The position numbers and the translations under genes were made by a program. 64,000 nucleotides of DNA from Chachezhania antarctica (GTDB lineage: Bacteria > Pseudomonadota > Alphaproteobacteria > Rhodobacterales > Rhodobacteraceae): assembly GCF_003646465.1 (NCBI RefSeq), contig NZ_QZEX01000006.1, positions 1-64,000 of the forward strand, written 5' to 3'. Each line of letters starts with the position of its first letter. The first letter of the stretch is position 1. The notes under the pieces are model-generated. The model was not told the DNA's origin, did not search any database, and saw nothing but the letters and a program-made list of their open reading frames with translations. Positions 7,551 to 16,801 of the stretch are shown in pieces.

Positions 7551-9383
7551 TCATCGTGAGGCCTGCATCATCCGGATGAACTCCGGCTGCCAGCGCCAGT
7601 TTTCCATCTGCGTGAAGTTGTAGTCGGTCTTGTCCTCGACCATCGCCTGAAGGCGCAGCTCCGTCAGGAAATCCAGCCCGTCGATCCCGACACGGGCCAG
7701 ATTGACATCGGCCAGCGCCTCGCGCCCGAAGGTCCGGGCGATCATGGCAAGGAACTCGACCGCCGCATCCTGGTAGATCGGCTTCAGATCGGGGCGCAGC
7801 CCGTCATAGGACCAGTGCATCGTGTTCAGAAGCGATTCGACGGCGGGGCGGATATCCAGCCACGCCTCGGCCTGCGCCCGCTGGAACACCTGCCGGAACA
7901 TGTCGAAGCTGTAGAAATGCCGCTCGTCGCCTTGCTTGATGTCCTGCGCGGCGTGCTGGCGGTAGTGGTAGCTGTGCCCGAACACATGCGCCGCGCGTCC
8001 GCAGTGATAGGCGCTGAGCAGCTGGAAGATCTGGTCGTCGAAGGCCCGGACATGTTCCGGGAAGACGATATCCCGATTGTCGAGGAAATCGCGCCGGTAG
8101 ACCCTGCGCCAGATCGACGGCTGGCCGTGCATCGCCTGGATCCCGTCGAACATCGCGTAGCGCAGCCCGCCCAACTGGCGGTCGGGCCCGCGCTTCCACG
8201 TGTCCTTTTCGTAGCTGGGCCGGAATTGGTCGTCGCCGTCCTCGTCCACGTCGAAGAACACGAACTCGCCTTCGACCATGTTCAGCCCGGTGTAGCGCGC
8301 GACCTCCAGCAGCGACGAGAACAGGCCCGGATCGACCCGGTCGTCGGCATCGACGAAGGCGATATGCGCGGCCTGCGAATGCAGCCGGCCGTAGTTCCGG
8401 GCCGACGCACAGCCGCCATTGGCCTTGGGCAGCAGCTTCACCCGCGGGTTGCCGTCGAACCGCCGCGCGACGATGTCGCCGCTGTCGTCGGTCGAGCCGT
8501 CGTCGACCACGAGAATTTCGATATCCGGGTTGCCGTCGGCCAGCAGGCTGTCGATGCATTCAAGGATGTAGGCCCGCGCATTGTACAACGCGACCACGAT
8601 GTCGAGCTTGGGCTGGCGGTTGTCGAACCCGTCCTCGAAATCCCGCCGCACCACGTGGCGACCGTGGGGCAGGTAGATCTCGCGCTTCCGGCGCGCGTCT
8701 TCGGGCAGCAACAACCGGCTGGGCACGTGGGTGTAGAGCTTGCCCGTCAGGAACGTCGTGGGCGCGCCGTGCAGCGCCTGCGCCAAAGCGGTTTCGACAC
8801 CGGGCGCATCCAGTTTGACAAGGTCGGGGCTCGCGGCGGCCAACAGGGCCGGGGCGATGCACGGGGTGTCCACGATCGCGCCGCCCTGGACGTCGCCGGC
8901 CGGGGCCAGCCTGAAGCCTATCCCGGGCAGGCGGCGGAACGGGGCAGGCTCGCCCGCGCGCATGGCGTCCACCAGGGTCTTGGAAAAGCCGGGCTCGGGC
9001 AGGTTTTCGAGCGCCGCGTCCGGGTGAAACGCCGCGTGGATGCAGGTTACGTTCTTGAACTTGTTGTACTGGACCGTGGCTTCCAGGCTTCGGAAGCAAT
9101 CGGCGTCGGGTTCGAAACACACCACGTGCCATGACGGGAACGCCTTGGCGAAGGGCAGGGCGAACCAGCCGGCGCCGGCGCCCACATCGGCCAGCAGCCC
9201 GTCCTTCGGGATCACGCGCGACGCAAGGAAGGGCTCGTAGACCTCCCGCACCTCGGCCAGTCGCGTCCGCGCCTCATGCGCGTCGCCGGAATGCAGGATC
9301 TCCATGTCCTGACCGAAGGCACTGACGTTCGCGATCGTCAGGTCTTCGGGGGGTGTGTTGAACAGTTTACGCCGCAGGTTCAT
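7551..9383 (-). CDS. Fused methyltransferase and family-2 glycosyltransferase
   Basis: 610 residues in two parts. Residues about 50-215 look like a SAM-dependent FkbM-type methyltransferase: LLADVGAGAGWFALPFAKAF is motif I, and VVCFEPDADCFRSLEATVQ carries the acidic residue that binds the ribose. From about 257 a GT-A glycosyltransferase begins (LDIVVALYNARAYI, ILVVDDGSTDDSGDI, HIAFVDADDRVD). It has both Asp motifs needed for metal and nucleotide sugar. The tail (about 450-600) is helical and unknown. The start overlaps the upstream glycosyltransferase by 17 bp, so it is the last gene of a minus-strand operon. Confidence 0.75.
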   Translation of the reverse strand: MNLRRKLFNTPPEDLTIANVSAFGQDMEILHSGDAHEARTRLAEVREVYEPFLASRVIPKDGLLADVGAGAGWFALPFAKAFPSWHVVCFEPDADCFRSLEATVQYNKFKNVTCIHAAFHPDAALENLPEPGFSKTLVDAMRAGEPAPFRRLPGIGFRLAPAGDVQGGAIVDTPCIAPALLAAASPDLVKLDAPGVETALAQALHGAPTTFLTGKLYTHVPSRLLLPEDARRKREIYLPHGRHVVRRDFEDGFDNRQPKLDIVVALYNARAYILECIDSLLADGNPDIEILVVDDGSTDDSGDIVARRFDGNPRVKLLPKANGGCASARNYGRLHSQAAHIAFVDADDRVDPGLFSSLLEVARYTGLNMVEGEFVFFDVDEDGDDQFRPSYEKDTWKRGPDRQLGGLRYAMFDGIQAMHGQPSIWRRVYRRDFLDNRDIVFPEHVRAFDDQIFQLLSAYHCGRAAHVFGHSYHYRQHAAQDIKQGDERHFYSFDMFRQVFQRAQAEAWLDIRPAVESLLNTMHWSYDGLRPDLKPIYQDAAVEFLAMIARTFGREALADVNLARVGIDGLDFLTELRLQAMVEDKTDYNFTQMENWRWQPEFIRMMQASR

Positions 9384-10362
9384 CCGTGGCCCCCTGTAAC
9401 TGAAGATGCTCGCGCACGAAGTCCTGCAACATCTCGCGTTCGTCCCGCGGGTCGGGGGCGCTTTCCGAGATCACGAAGAACCGCGGATCGACGCTGCGCA
9501 GGGCCTGCCGCAGCACGGCCCGGTAGGATGCACGGCGATCCAGCGATATCGTCATCTCGCACCAGCGCAGCAGGCGCAGCACACCGATGGAGACCGCGCC
9601 GCGCATCCGTTCGTTGGCAAAGGTGGGGTGGGCGGCGAAGATTTGGAAGGTGACGGTCGCCACGCCGATGATGTCATAACGGATGGTCTGGTTCGATCCG
9701 GTCAGCTGAGGGCGCAGCTGGCGGTGGAAATAGGTGAAGCTGCGCGCGTTCAGGAATTCGATCGATTGCGCGTGCGCGACCGCCATCGTGTGGAACATGA
9801 TGTCTTCGAAGAAATGCCCGTTGGGAAAGCTCAGCTTGCCCCGGTCGATCAGCGCGCGGGCGATGAACTTGTTGGCGGATTGCGGCTCGAAGCTCGCGGC
9901 CCACGCGCGCTTTGCGGCGATGTCGAGCTTGCCCGTCTGGGCGACCTCGTCCTCGGCCCCTTCGGCGCTGACTTCGTCCATGAAGAATTCCAGCGGCCCG
10001 TGCGGGCGGGCCATCACGCCGCGCACCAGCAGAAGCTCGGCGCCCGAGATCTCGATGGCGCGCGCGGCTTCGGCAAAGGCCCAGGGCGCGCGGGTGTCGT
10101 CGGCATCCAGAAAGCACACGTATTCGCCGGTGCAATGCCGCAGCCCGCGGTTCCGGGCCGATGACAGGCCGTCATTCGATTGTTCGATAATCCTGATCCG
10201 CGGGTCGGACAGGGCGGCGAGTTCGGCCTTCGTCTCGGCGCTGCCGCCATCGTCGACGATGATCAGCTCCAGATCCTCGTGGGTCTGGTTCAGGATCGAT
10301 GCCACGGCCTGCCGCAACAGCTTGCCTTCGTTGTAGGCCGTCATGACGCAGGAAATCTTCAT
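9367..10362 (-). CDS. Family-2 glycosyltransferase
   Basis: 331 residues. MKISCVMTAYNEGKLLRQAV, DLELIIVDDGGSAETKAELA and YVCFLDADDTRAPWAF are the standard GT2 motifs of a GT-A fold, with the DxD-like DADD. The C-terminal 200 residues, which would choose the acceptor, are not recognised. It overlaps the upstream gene by 4 bp (ATGA) and the downstream fusion by 17 bp, showing tight translational coupling in a three-gene operon. Confidence 0.8.
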   Translation of the reverse strand: MKISCVMTAYNEGKLLRQAVASILNQTHEDLELIIVDDGGSAETKAELAALSDPRIRIIEQSNDGLSSARNRGLRHCTGEYVCFLDADDTRAPWAFAEAARAIEISGAELLLVRGVMARPHGPLEFFMDEVSAEGAEDEVAQTGKLDIAAKRAWAASFEPQSANKFIARALIDRGKLSFPNGHFFEDIMFHTMAVAHAQSIEFLNARSFTYFHRQLRPQLTGSNQTIRYDIIGVATVTFQIFAAHPTFANERMRGAVSIGVLRLLRWCEMTISLDRRASYRAVLRQALRSVDPRFFVISESAPDPRDEREMLQDFVREHLQLQGATDEPAA

Positions 10363-10883
10363 CGTGCCGTCATCCCGGTGCCGTGGCCGTCCAGTGCCGT
10401 GACCGCAAGGTCATGAATGCGGATTTCCCCGTTCTTCGGCGGCAGGAACAGGTGCAGATCCATCGCATGTGCCTTTCCGATCAACCACGCAGGGACCGTG
10501 ATCTCGAACCCGTTCGTTTCCGTCCTGGTCGAAAGCGTCATCGTTTCGCGCGCGAAGACGTCGTGGAAGCCTTCCTCGGGCAGATGGGCGCGCAGGGCCG
10601 GGCGGATCTCCATCTCCGGACCGGCAGAGGCGCGCAGCCGGACGGCGTACCGGTCGCAGGCCAGCCAGTCGCCCGCGCCCAGGACAAGCGCGATCTCCAG
10701 CCACGCGGCATCCTCGGCCACGTCCCGGAACCGCAGGTCGATGGCGGCGCTGTCCCCGCCCTCGATCAGCCCCTTCCCGGGATCGATGGCCGAACGGATG
10801 CCGTCGGCGATGAGCAGATGGTCCATGGGTTCCGGCGGGGGCGGCAGCCGTTCGGGAGAGGAAAGCTCGAAATTCACAAACAT
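10359..10883 (-). CDS. Hypothetical beta-rich protein, first gene of the glycan operon
   Basis: 174 residues from the ATG at 10883, chosen over the longer frame because GGAAAGGA stands 8 bases upstream. No signal peptide or membrane helix. The sequence has many short alternating strands (AAIDLRFRDVAEDAAWLEIA, MDLHLFLPPKNGEIRIHDLA), suggesting a jelly-roll or carbohydrate-binding beta-sandwich. That is an inference from pattern only. It overlaps the glycosyltransferase start by ATGA, so it is made with the two transferases. Confidence 0.6.
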   Translation of the reverse strand: MFVNFELSSPERLPPPPEPMDHLLIADGIRSAIDPGKGLIEGGDSAAIDLRFRDVAEDAAWLEIALVLGAGDWLACDRYAVRLRASAGPEMEIRPALRAHLPEEGFHDVFARETMTLSTRTETNGFEITVPAWLIGKAHAMDLHLFLPPKNGEIRIHDLAVTALDGHGTGMTAR

Positions 10884-11079
10884 CTCGCGTCCTTTCCTTG
10901 AAACACGGGGCCGGTCCGGACCGGGCGGTTGTGGGGCCCCGTATCGCATGCGTTCCCTGACCTTTCGGCCCGGCAACGCGTCCGGTCAGCGATAACCATC
11001 TTGGTCAGACACGGCAACACGATAGGCCATTGGTCGAAGGCAGTCTGTGGCGCGCAGGGCATAGTGTGCGGGCCGGGTC

Positions 11080-12357
11080 TCATGAGGCCTCCGGTTCAAG
11101 CGTCCGCCAGCCGATATCGCGCCGGTAGAACCCTTCGGGCCAGTCGATCCGGTCGATCATGGCATAGGCGCGGTCGCGCGCCTCGGCCAGCGTGTCGCCC
11201 CGCGCGGTGACGTTCAGCACCCGGCCGCCCGACGCGGTGATCTCTCCCCGCGTGCCTGAAGTTCCGGCGTGAAAGCACATCTCGAAGCTGGTTTCGGGCA
11301 GATCCTCCAGCCCCCGGATCGCGGTGCCCTTCTTGTAGGCCCCGGGATAGCCTTGGGCCGCCATGACAACGGTCATCGCGTGATCGTCGGCCCAGTTGAC
11401 CTGCATCTTGTCCAGTCGGCCGCGCGCCGTCGCCAGCATCAGGTCCAAGGCCTGACCGCCCAGCCGCATCATCAGCACCTGCGCTTCGGGGTCGCCGAAG
11501 CGGACATTGTATTCCACCAGCCGCGGCGCGCCGTCCCTGATCATCAGGCCCACGTACAGTACCCCCTGGTAGGGCGTGCCGCGCCGCGTCATCTCGGCCA
11601 TGGTGGGGCGGACGATCTCGTCCAGCGCGCGGGTCGTGACGGCGTCGCTCATCACCGGCGCCGGGCTGTAGGCGCCCATGCCGCCCGTGTTGGGACCGGT
11701 ATCGCCTTCGCCCACGCGCTTGTGGTCCTGCGCCGTGCCGATGGGCAGCACGGTTTCCCCGTCGCAGAGCACGAAGAACGAGGCCTCCTCGCCCTCCATG
11801 AATTCCTCGATCACCACCTCGGCGCCCGCGGCCCCGAACTGGCCGGAAAACATCTCGTCGATGGCATCCAGCGCGTCCTGTTCTTCCATCGCAACGACGA
11901 CGCCCTTGCCGGCCGCCAGCCCGTCGGCCTTCACCACGATGGGCGCGCCCTGGTCGCGGATATAGGTCTTGGCGGCCTCGGCTTCGGTAAACCGTGCCCA
12001 ACCGGCCGTCGGCGCGCCGGAGGCATCGCAGACCTCCTTGGTGAACGCTTTCGACGCTTCAAGCTTTGCTGCCTCGGCGGACGGCCCGAAAACAAGCAGC
12101 CCGGCATCGCGCAGCCGGTCGGCCACGCCCGCGGCCAGCGGGGCTTCGGGGCCCACGATGACGAAGTCCATGGCGTTCTCTTCGGCAAAATTGGCGACCG
12201 CGCCGCCGTCTTCGATATCCAGCGCGGCGCATGTGGCGATCTGGGCGATCCCGGCATTGCCCGGCGCCACGATCAGCTTGTCGCATTTCGGGTTCTGCAA
12301 CACGGCCCAGGCCAGCGCATGTTCGCGCCCGCCGCCGCCGAGGATCAGGATGTTCAT
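11080..12357 (-). CDS. purD: Phosphoribosylamine--glycine ligase
   Basis: 425 residues, the normal length. PurD joins glycine to 5-phosphoribosylamine with ATP, the second step of purine synthesis, in the cytoplasm. MNILILGGGGREHALAWAV is the family N-terminus; VIVGPEAPLAAGVAD, IVVKADGLAAGKGVVVA and DTGPNTGGMGAYSPAP are diagnostic, and VEYNVRFGDPEAQVLMMRL carries the metal-binding Glu and Asn of the ATP-grasp domain. It is transcribed away from xseA across a 143-bp shared upstream region. Confidence 0.97.
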   Translation of the reverse strand: MNILILGGGGREHALAWAVLQNPKCDKLIVAPGNAGIAQIATCAALDIEDGGAVANFAEENAMDFVIVGPEAPLAAGVADRLRDAGLLVFGPSAEAAKLEASKAFTKEVCDASGAPTAGWARFTEAEAAKTYIRDQGAPIVVKADGLAAGKGVVVAMEEQDALDAIDEMFSGQFGAAGAEVVIEEFMEGEEASFFVLCDGETVLPIGTAQDHKRVGEGDTGPNTGGMGAYSPAPVMSDAVTTRALDEIVRPTMAEMTRRGTPYQGVLYVGLMIRDGAPRLVEYNVRFGDPEAQVLMMRLGGQALDLMLATARGRLDKMQVNWADDHAMTVVMAAQGYPGAYKKGTAIRGLEDLPETSFEMCFHAGTSGTRGEITASGGRVLNVTARGDTLAEARDRAYAMIDRIDWPEGFYRRDIGWRTLEPEAS

Positions 12358-12500
12358 GCGCGCCTCCGCCGGTTTCGCCCCGGCCTTCTAGGCGGCGGGC
12401 CGGTCGGCGGCAAGTCCGGGCTTGGGGCGGTACCGGCCCTTTCGGGCCCGGAGCGGCTGGGCTAGGGTCGGCGGACCTGACCCAATGCGACACCGGTGCC

Positions 12501-14063
12501 ATGTCCGATCTGATCGACGACCCGACCCCCGGCGGCAACATGCCGGAATTTTCCGTCTCCGAAGTGTCGGGGGCGATCAAGCGCACGCTGGAAGACCAGT
12601 TCGGCCGCATCCGCGTGAAGGGCGAAGTGGGCCGCGTGTTCCGCGCGCGGTCGGGACACCTGTATTACGACATCAAGGACGACCGCAGCGTTCTGGCCTG
12701 CACCACGTGGAAAGGCCAGGTCGACAAGCTGTCGGTGGTCCCCGAGGAAGGCCTGGAAGTCGTCGTGACCGGCCGGCTGACGGCCTATGGCGCGCAATCC
12801 AAGTACAACATGAATGTCGACGAGGTCGCAGTGGCCGGGCAGGGCGCGCTGATGGCGCTGCTGGAAAAACGCCGCAAGACGCTGGCCGCCGAAGGCCTGT
12901 TCGACCCGGCGCGCAAACGCCCGGTGCCGTTCCTGCCCGAGGTCATCGGCGTCGTCACCTCGCCCTCGGGGGCCGTGATCCGCGACATCCTGCATCGTCT
13001 GCGTGAACGGTTCCCCCGCAAGGTGCTGATCTGGCCCGTCGCCGTACAAGGCAACGCCTGCGCGCCGGAAGTCGCTCGCGCCATCGAGGGGTTCAACCGG
13101 CTGACCCCGGGCGGCGCGTTGCCCCGGCCCGACCTGATCATCGTCGCCCGCGGCGGCGGCTCGGTCGAGGACCTGTGGGGTTTCAACGAGGAAATCGTGG
13201 TCCGCGCGGCTGCGGCGTCCGACATCCCGCTGATCTCGGCCGTGGGGCACGAGACGGATACCACACTGATCGACCACGCTTCCGACCTGCGCGCGCCCAC
13301 GCCCACGGCGGCGGCGGAACTGGCTGTGCCCGTGCGGCTGGAACTGATGGCCACCGTCGACGGCCATGGCAATCGCCTGATGCGCGCCGTGACCCGCGGC
13401 GCGACGCTCTCCCGCCAGCGGCTGGGCGACCTGTCCCGTGGGCTGCCCCGGCCCGAGACGCTGTTCGACACGCCGCGCCAGCGGCTGGATCAATCGGGCG
13501 AGGCGCTGGGGGCCGCGCTGGAACGCTATGTCAGCCGTCGGCGGGTGACGCTGTCGGAACTCGGCGGCGGGCTGAGGCCATCGGTCCTGAACCGCCTGAT
13601 CGCAAACGAACGTCGCAGCCTGACCGGCACCGCCGCGCGCCTTGGTCCGGGTCTTGCCCGCTCTGTCGCAGCGCGCCGCGACCGGTTCGATGCCCGCGCC
13701 CAGCGGCTGACGCCCCGGCCCCTGCAGCGCGACGCGGCGGACAAGGCAGAAAAGCTGGAAACCCTCACCCGCCGCCTGTCCCGCGCAGGCACGGCCCAGC
13801 TCTCGGCCCTGCAATCGCGGCTCGAAGCGGCGGACCGTCTGCGCGAGACGCTCAGCTACAAGGCCACGCTGGCCCGCGGCTACGCGGTCGTGCGGGCAGG
13901 TGAGGACGTGGTGACCGACCGGGCGGCGGCCGAAAGCGCGCCGCTTCTGGAAATCGAGTTCCGGGACGGCCGCGTGCAGGCCATTCCGCAGGGCGACAAG
14001 CCGGTCACGAAACCGAAGACGAAAGCCACTCCGAAACCGCCCGAACAGGGAACGCTGTTCTAG
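12501..14063 (+). CDS. xseA: Exodeoxyribonuclease VII large subunit
   Basis: 520 residues from the ATG at 12501 (MSDLIDDPTPGGNMPEFSVS); the frame stays open upstream but that part is shadow. With XseB it degrades single-stranded DNA in both directions. The N-terminal OB-fold (about 15-115, RIRVKGEVGRVFRARSGHLY) binds DNA; the catalytic domain has GVVTSPSGAVIRDIL, LIIVARGGGSVEDLWGFNEE and SAVGHETDTTLIDHASD, all conserved. A long Arg/Ala-rich helical region follows and the last 20 residues are Lys/Pro-rich. The small subunit gene is not in the window. Confidence 0.96.
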   Translation: MSDLIDDPTPGGNMPEFSVSEVSGAIKRTLEDQFGRIRVKGEVGRVFRARSGHLYYDIKDDRSVLACTTWKGQVDKLSVVPEEGLEVVVTGRLTAYGAQSKYNMNVDEVAVAGQGALMALLEKRRKTLAAEGLFDPARKRPVPFLPEVIGVVTSPSGAVIRDILHRLRERFPRKVLIWPVAVQGNACAPEVARAIEGFNRLTPGGALPRPDLIIVARGGGSVEDLWGFNEEIVVRAAAASDIPLISAVGHETDTTLIDHASDLRAPTPTAAAELAVPVRLELMATVDGHGNRLMRAVTRGATLSRQRLGDLSRGLPRPETLFDTPRQRLDQSGEALGAALERYVSRRRVTLSELGGGLRPSVLNRLIANERRSLTGTAARLGPGLARSVAARRDRFDARAQRLTPRPLQRDAADKAEKLETLTRRLSRAGTAQLSALQSRLEAADRLRETLSYKATLARGYAVVRAGEDVVTDRAAAESAPLLEIEFRDGRVQAIPQGDKPVTKPKTKATPKPPEQGTLF

Positions 14064-14069
14064 CCCCCG

Positions 14070-14477
14070 TCAGACGCCGACATCCGGCCCCTTGCACATC
14101 ATCTCGTCCCCGGTGTCCTGCGCTTCGTAAAGCTCGGTCGCGGTCGGATTGTCCTCGAACCGCGCGATCAGGCCGCCGGGGCCTTCCCGGAACGTCCAGC
14201 ATTGCGGCTCGATCCGGTCCTCGTAGACGAAACAGATCTGGCCCGAGGTCTCGTACCACGTGCCGTACTTGCATTCGCCATCGAGAAACGACCAGATCAC
14301 CTGCCGCCCGTCCAGGTACCGTTCCGCCCCGTAGGCCGTCCCGTTCTGGGCGTAGAAAAGCGTCTTGCCCCGCGTATAGGCATCGAATTCCGCGGCCGAC
14401 ATGGTCTGGGCGGCAGAGGGGAGCGCGCTTGTGCCCAGAAGGGCGGCGCAGACGGGAATCAGGTACGGAAATCGCAT
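14070..14477 (-). CDS. Small secreted protein of unknown function
   Basis: 135 residues from the ATG at 14477. A Sec signal peptide (MRFPYLIPVCAALLGTSALP, cleavage after SAA) is followed by a Trp- and Cys-containing domain (DGRQVIWSFLDGECKYGTWY, CFVYEDRIEPQCWTF) with four Cys, likely two disulfides in the periplasm. I recognise it only as a conserved-looking alphaproteobacterial secreted protein. It ends 6 bp from the convergent xseA stop. The longer frame to 14537 is less likely because it hides the signal peptide. Confidence 0.65.
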   Translation of the reverse strand: MRFPYLIPVCAALLGTSALPSAAQTMSAAEFDAYTRGKTLFYAQNGTAYGAERYLDGRQVIWSFLDGECKYGTWYETSGQICFVYEDRIEPQCWTFREGPGGLIARFEDNPTATELYEAQDTGDEMMCKGPDVGV

Positions 14478-14625
14478 AGGGAATATTTGCAGATCCCGCC
14501 TGCGCGCGCCACTGCGTCCCGGTAATTCGGCCACCATGGGGGCCGATCGGCAACCGCCCGCTGCCGCCGGATGCGCCTGAACCCGGCCCGGTCACGTGTT
14601 GCGGCGCGGCGGGCTGCCTCCGGCG

Positions 14626-14688
14626 GAGGTATTTTGGGACCAAAGGCGTCAGGCACACGTCCCGGCTTCTTTGGTCCCCAAATACCTC
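14626..14688. repeat. Dispersed inverted repeat, family II copy 1
   Basis: Left arm 14626-14645 begins GAGGTATTTTGGGACC; right arm 14669-14688 ends CCCCAAATACCTC. The 20-bp arms differ at one position and enclose 23 bp. Related elements are at 50547-50611 and 59615-59671. Confidence 0.75.
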
Positions 14689-14691
14689 AGC

Positions 14692-14716
14692 TGCGTGGGG
14701 ACAGCGTCCCCACGCA
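14692..14716. repeat. Perfect 11-bp-arm hairpin
   Basis: TGCGTGGGGAC at 14692-14702 and its exact complement at 14706-14716 enclose AGC. It starts 3 bp after the family II element and resembles the GGTGCGTGG hairpins in arm length and 3-base loop. No run of T follows, so a terminator role is doubtful. Confidence 0.6.
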
Positions 14717-14797
14717 CGGACCCGCCAGGCGCGCGGCGTGCCTTTCCAATCCGCGCGTTCCGCATTAGGTGAAGTGAACGCCACCGAAGGGATCCAG

Positions 14798-15880
14798 ATG
14801 TCGTTCTTTGCCAAACTCAAGGACCGCATGTTCAAATCGTCCTCGAAACTGGGCGACGGGCTCGATGCCATCGTGTCCGAGGGCGAAGACAAGGCGCCGC
14901 CCGCGGACGTGCCGGAGGCCGCGGCCCCGGAAGTAGAGACCCCGGAAGCGGATGTACCGGCGCCGAGAGAGCCCGCGGCAGAAGCCCCGGCAAGACAACG
15001 TACCGGCGTCATGGGCCGGCTGCTGGGCCGTGACGACACGCCCCGCCGGGTGCTCGACGACGATATGTTGGAAGAGCTGGAAGAGCTCCTGATCCAGTCC
15101 GACATGGGGGTCGATACCGCGCTGCGTGTCGCGGCCAACATGGCCGAGGGCCGGTTCGGCAAGCGTCTTTCGGTCGACGAGATCAAGACGCTGCTGGCGG
15201 CCGAGGTCGCGCGGATCATGGAGCCCGTGGCCCGGCCCATGCCACTTTATCCCAAGCGCCCGCAGGTGGTGCTGGTCGTGGGTGTGAACGGGTCGGGCAA
15301 GACGACGACAATTGGCAAGCTCGCCTCGCAGTTCAAGGCGGCTGGCAAATCCGTGGTGATCGCCGCGGGCGATACGTTCCGTGCGGCGGCCGTCGAACAG
15401 CTGCAGGTCTGGGGCGACCGTGCCGGCGTTCCGGTTCTGACGGCACCCGAAGGGTCCGACCCTGCCAGCCTCGCCTTCGACGCGATGACCAAGGCCGAGG
15501 CCGAGGGCGCCGACCTGCTGCTGATCGACACCGCGGGCCGGCTGCAGAACCGCGCCGACCTGATGGAGGAGCTGGCCAAGATCGTCCGGGTCATCCGCAA
15601 GAAGGACGCGACCGCGCCCCACAACACGCTCTTGGTGCTCGATGCGACCACAGGGCAGAACGCGCTGCGGCAGGTCGAGATCTTCCGGAACATCTCGGAC
15701 GTGTCGGGCCTGGTCATGACCAAGCTCGACGGCACGGCCCGTGGCGGCGTGCTGGTGGCGCTGGCCGACAAGTTCGGCCTGCCGATCCACGCCATCGGGG
15801 TGGGCGAACAGATCGACGATCTGGCCCCGTTCGATCCGCAGGACTTTGCCGCAGCCCTGACCGGCCAGACCGGCAGATAG
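14798..15880 (+). CDS. ftsY: Signal recognition particle receptor FtsY
   Basis: 360 residues from the ATG at 14798 (MSFFAKLKDRMFKSSSKLGD). FtsY is the SRP receptor GTPase that docks ribosomes making membrane proteins. Residues 1-75 are the acidic, Ala/Pro-rich A domain with a basic amphipathic membrane-targeting start. The N domain follows, then the G domain: GVNGSGKTTT at about 162-171 (P-loop), AAGDTFRAAAVEQL, LLLIDTAGRLQNRADLMEEL near 243 and MTKLDGTARGG near 307. All GTPase motifs are intact. The EamA-like gene follows by 10 bp. Confidence 0.97.
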   Translation: MSFFAKLKDRMFKSSSKLGDGLDAIVSEGEDKAPPADVPEAAAPEVETPEADVPAPREPAAEAPARQRTGVMGRLLGRDDTPRRVLDDDMLEELEELLIQSDMGVDTALRVAANMAEGRFGKRLSVDEIKTLLAAEVARIMEPVARPMPLYPKRPQVVLVVGVNGSGKTTTIGKLASQFKAAGKSVVIAAGDTFRAAAVEQLQVWGDRAGVPVLTAPEGSDPASLAFDAMTKAEAEGADLLLIDTAGRLQNRADLMEELAKIVRVIRKKDATAPHNTLLVLDATTGQNALRQVEIFRNISDVSGLVMTKLDGTARGGVLVALADKFGLPIHAIGVGEQIDDLAPFDPQDFAAALTGQTGR

Positions 15881-15890
15881 GCCGCGCGAG

Positions 15891-16793
15891 GTGGATTTCG
15901 ACATTCTTGCCATCGCCGGGACCGAGACCGGTCACCTCGTCGCGCTGGGGCTGGCGCTGCTTGCCGCCATATTTCACGCGATCTTCGGCGCGATCCAGAA
16001 GGGGCGGTACGATCCGTGGCTGTCGCGCGGGGCAATCGACATTTCCTATTGCCTGATGGCCGCGCCCATCGCGCTGTTCGTGGTGCCGTGGCCCGCGCCC
16101 GACATGTGGCCGATCTTTGCCACCGTGGTGGTGATCCACATCGTCTACAAGATCCTTCAGGGTTTTGCCTATGTCTCGGGCGACTATACCGTCGTCTACC
16201 CCGTGGTGCGTGGCCTTGGCCCGCTGTTCACCGTGATCGGCGCCTATTTCATCTTCGGCGAGACATTCACGCTCACCCAGTGGCTGGGCGTCGCGGTGCT
16301 TCTTTCGGGGATCTTCGGGCTGGCCGTCTACAACATGATTTTCCTGGAAACCAACCGCGAGAAACTGCCCCTTGCGCTGACCTTCGCCATCGGTACTGGC
16401 TTGTTCGTGGCGCTTTACACCACGGTCGACGCTTATGGCATTCGCGCGGCATCCGATCCGTTCACGTTCCTCGCGTGGTTCTTCATGCTCGACGGCATGA
16501 CGATGCCGTTCTATGCCCTGTACCGCTGGAAGAACATGGAAACACGGCCGCCCCTGCCCCCCCTGATCCGCAAGGGGATCATTGGCGGGTTTCTGGCTTT
16601 CGGCAGCTTCGGGTCGATCATGCTGGCCACGCGGCTCGACAAGGTGGGGGAAGCCGCCGTCCTGCGCGAGACATCGACCGTCTTCGCCGCGGCGATCGGC
16701 TGGATCTTCCTGAAGGAAACCGTCGGGCCGCGCCGCCTGACATTGATGGCGCTGATCGCGCTCGGCGCCGTGATCGTAGAATTCGGCAGCTAG
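15891..16793 (+). CDS. EamA/DMT-type transporter
   Basis: 300 residues from a GTG at 15891. About ten hydrophobic helices in two homologous halves, as in drug/metabolite transporters; each half ends with a conserved pattern (GLGPLFTVIGAYFIFGETFT and RETSTVFAAAIGWIFLKETV). Substrate cannot be inferred. It sits between ftsY and ispZ with gaps of 10 and 8 bp, so the three are likely one transcript. Confidence 0.85.
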   Translation: MDFDILAIAGTETGHLVALGLALLAAIFHAIFGAIQKGRYDPWLSRGAIDISYCLMAAPIALFVVPWPAPDMWPIFATVVVIHIVYKILQGFAYVSGDYTVVYPVVRGLGPLFTVIGAYFIFGETFTLTQWLGVAVLLSGIFGLAVYNMIFLETNREKLPLALTFAIGTGLFVALYTTVDAYGIRAASDPFTFLAWFFMLDGMTMPFYALYRWKNMETRPPLPPLIRKGIIGGFLAFGSFGSIMLATRLDKVGEAAVLRETSTVFAAAIGWIFLKETVGPRRLTLMALIALGAVIVEFGS

Positions 16794-16801
16794 GAGAGCC
16801 C

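Larger units (their letters stand above)
14478..14797. other. Divergent intergenic region holding two inverted repeats
   Basis: 320 bp between the small secreted protein and ftsY. It contains a large inverted repeat at 14626-14688 and a second hairpin at 14692-14716, both listed separately. No reading frame of its own is convincing. Confidence 0.5.
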
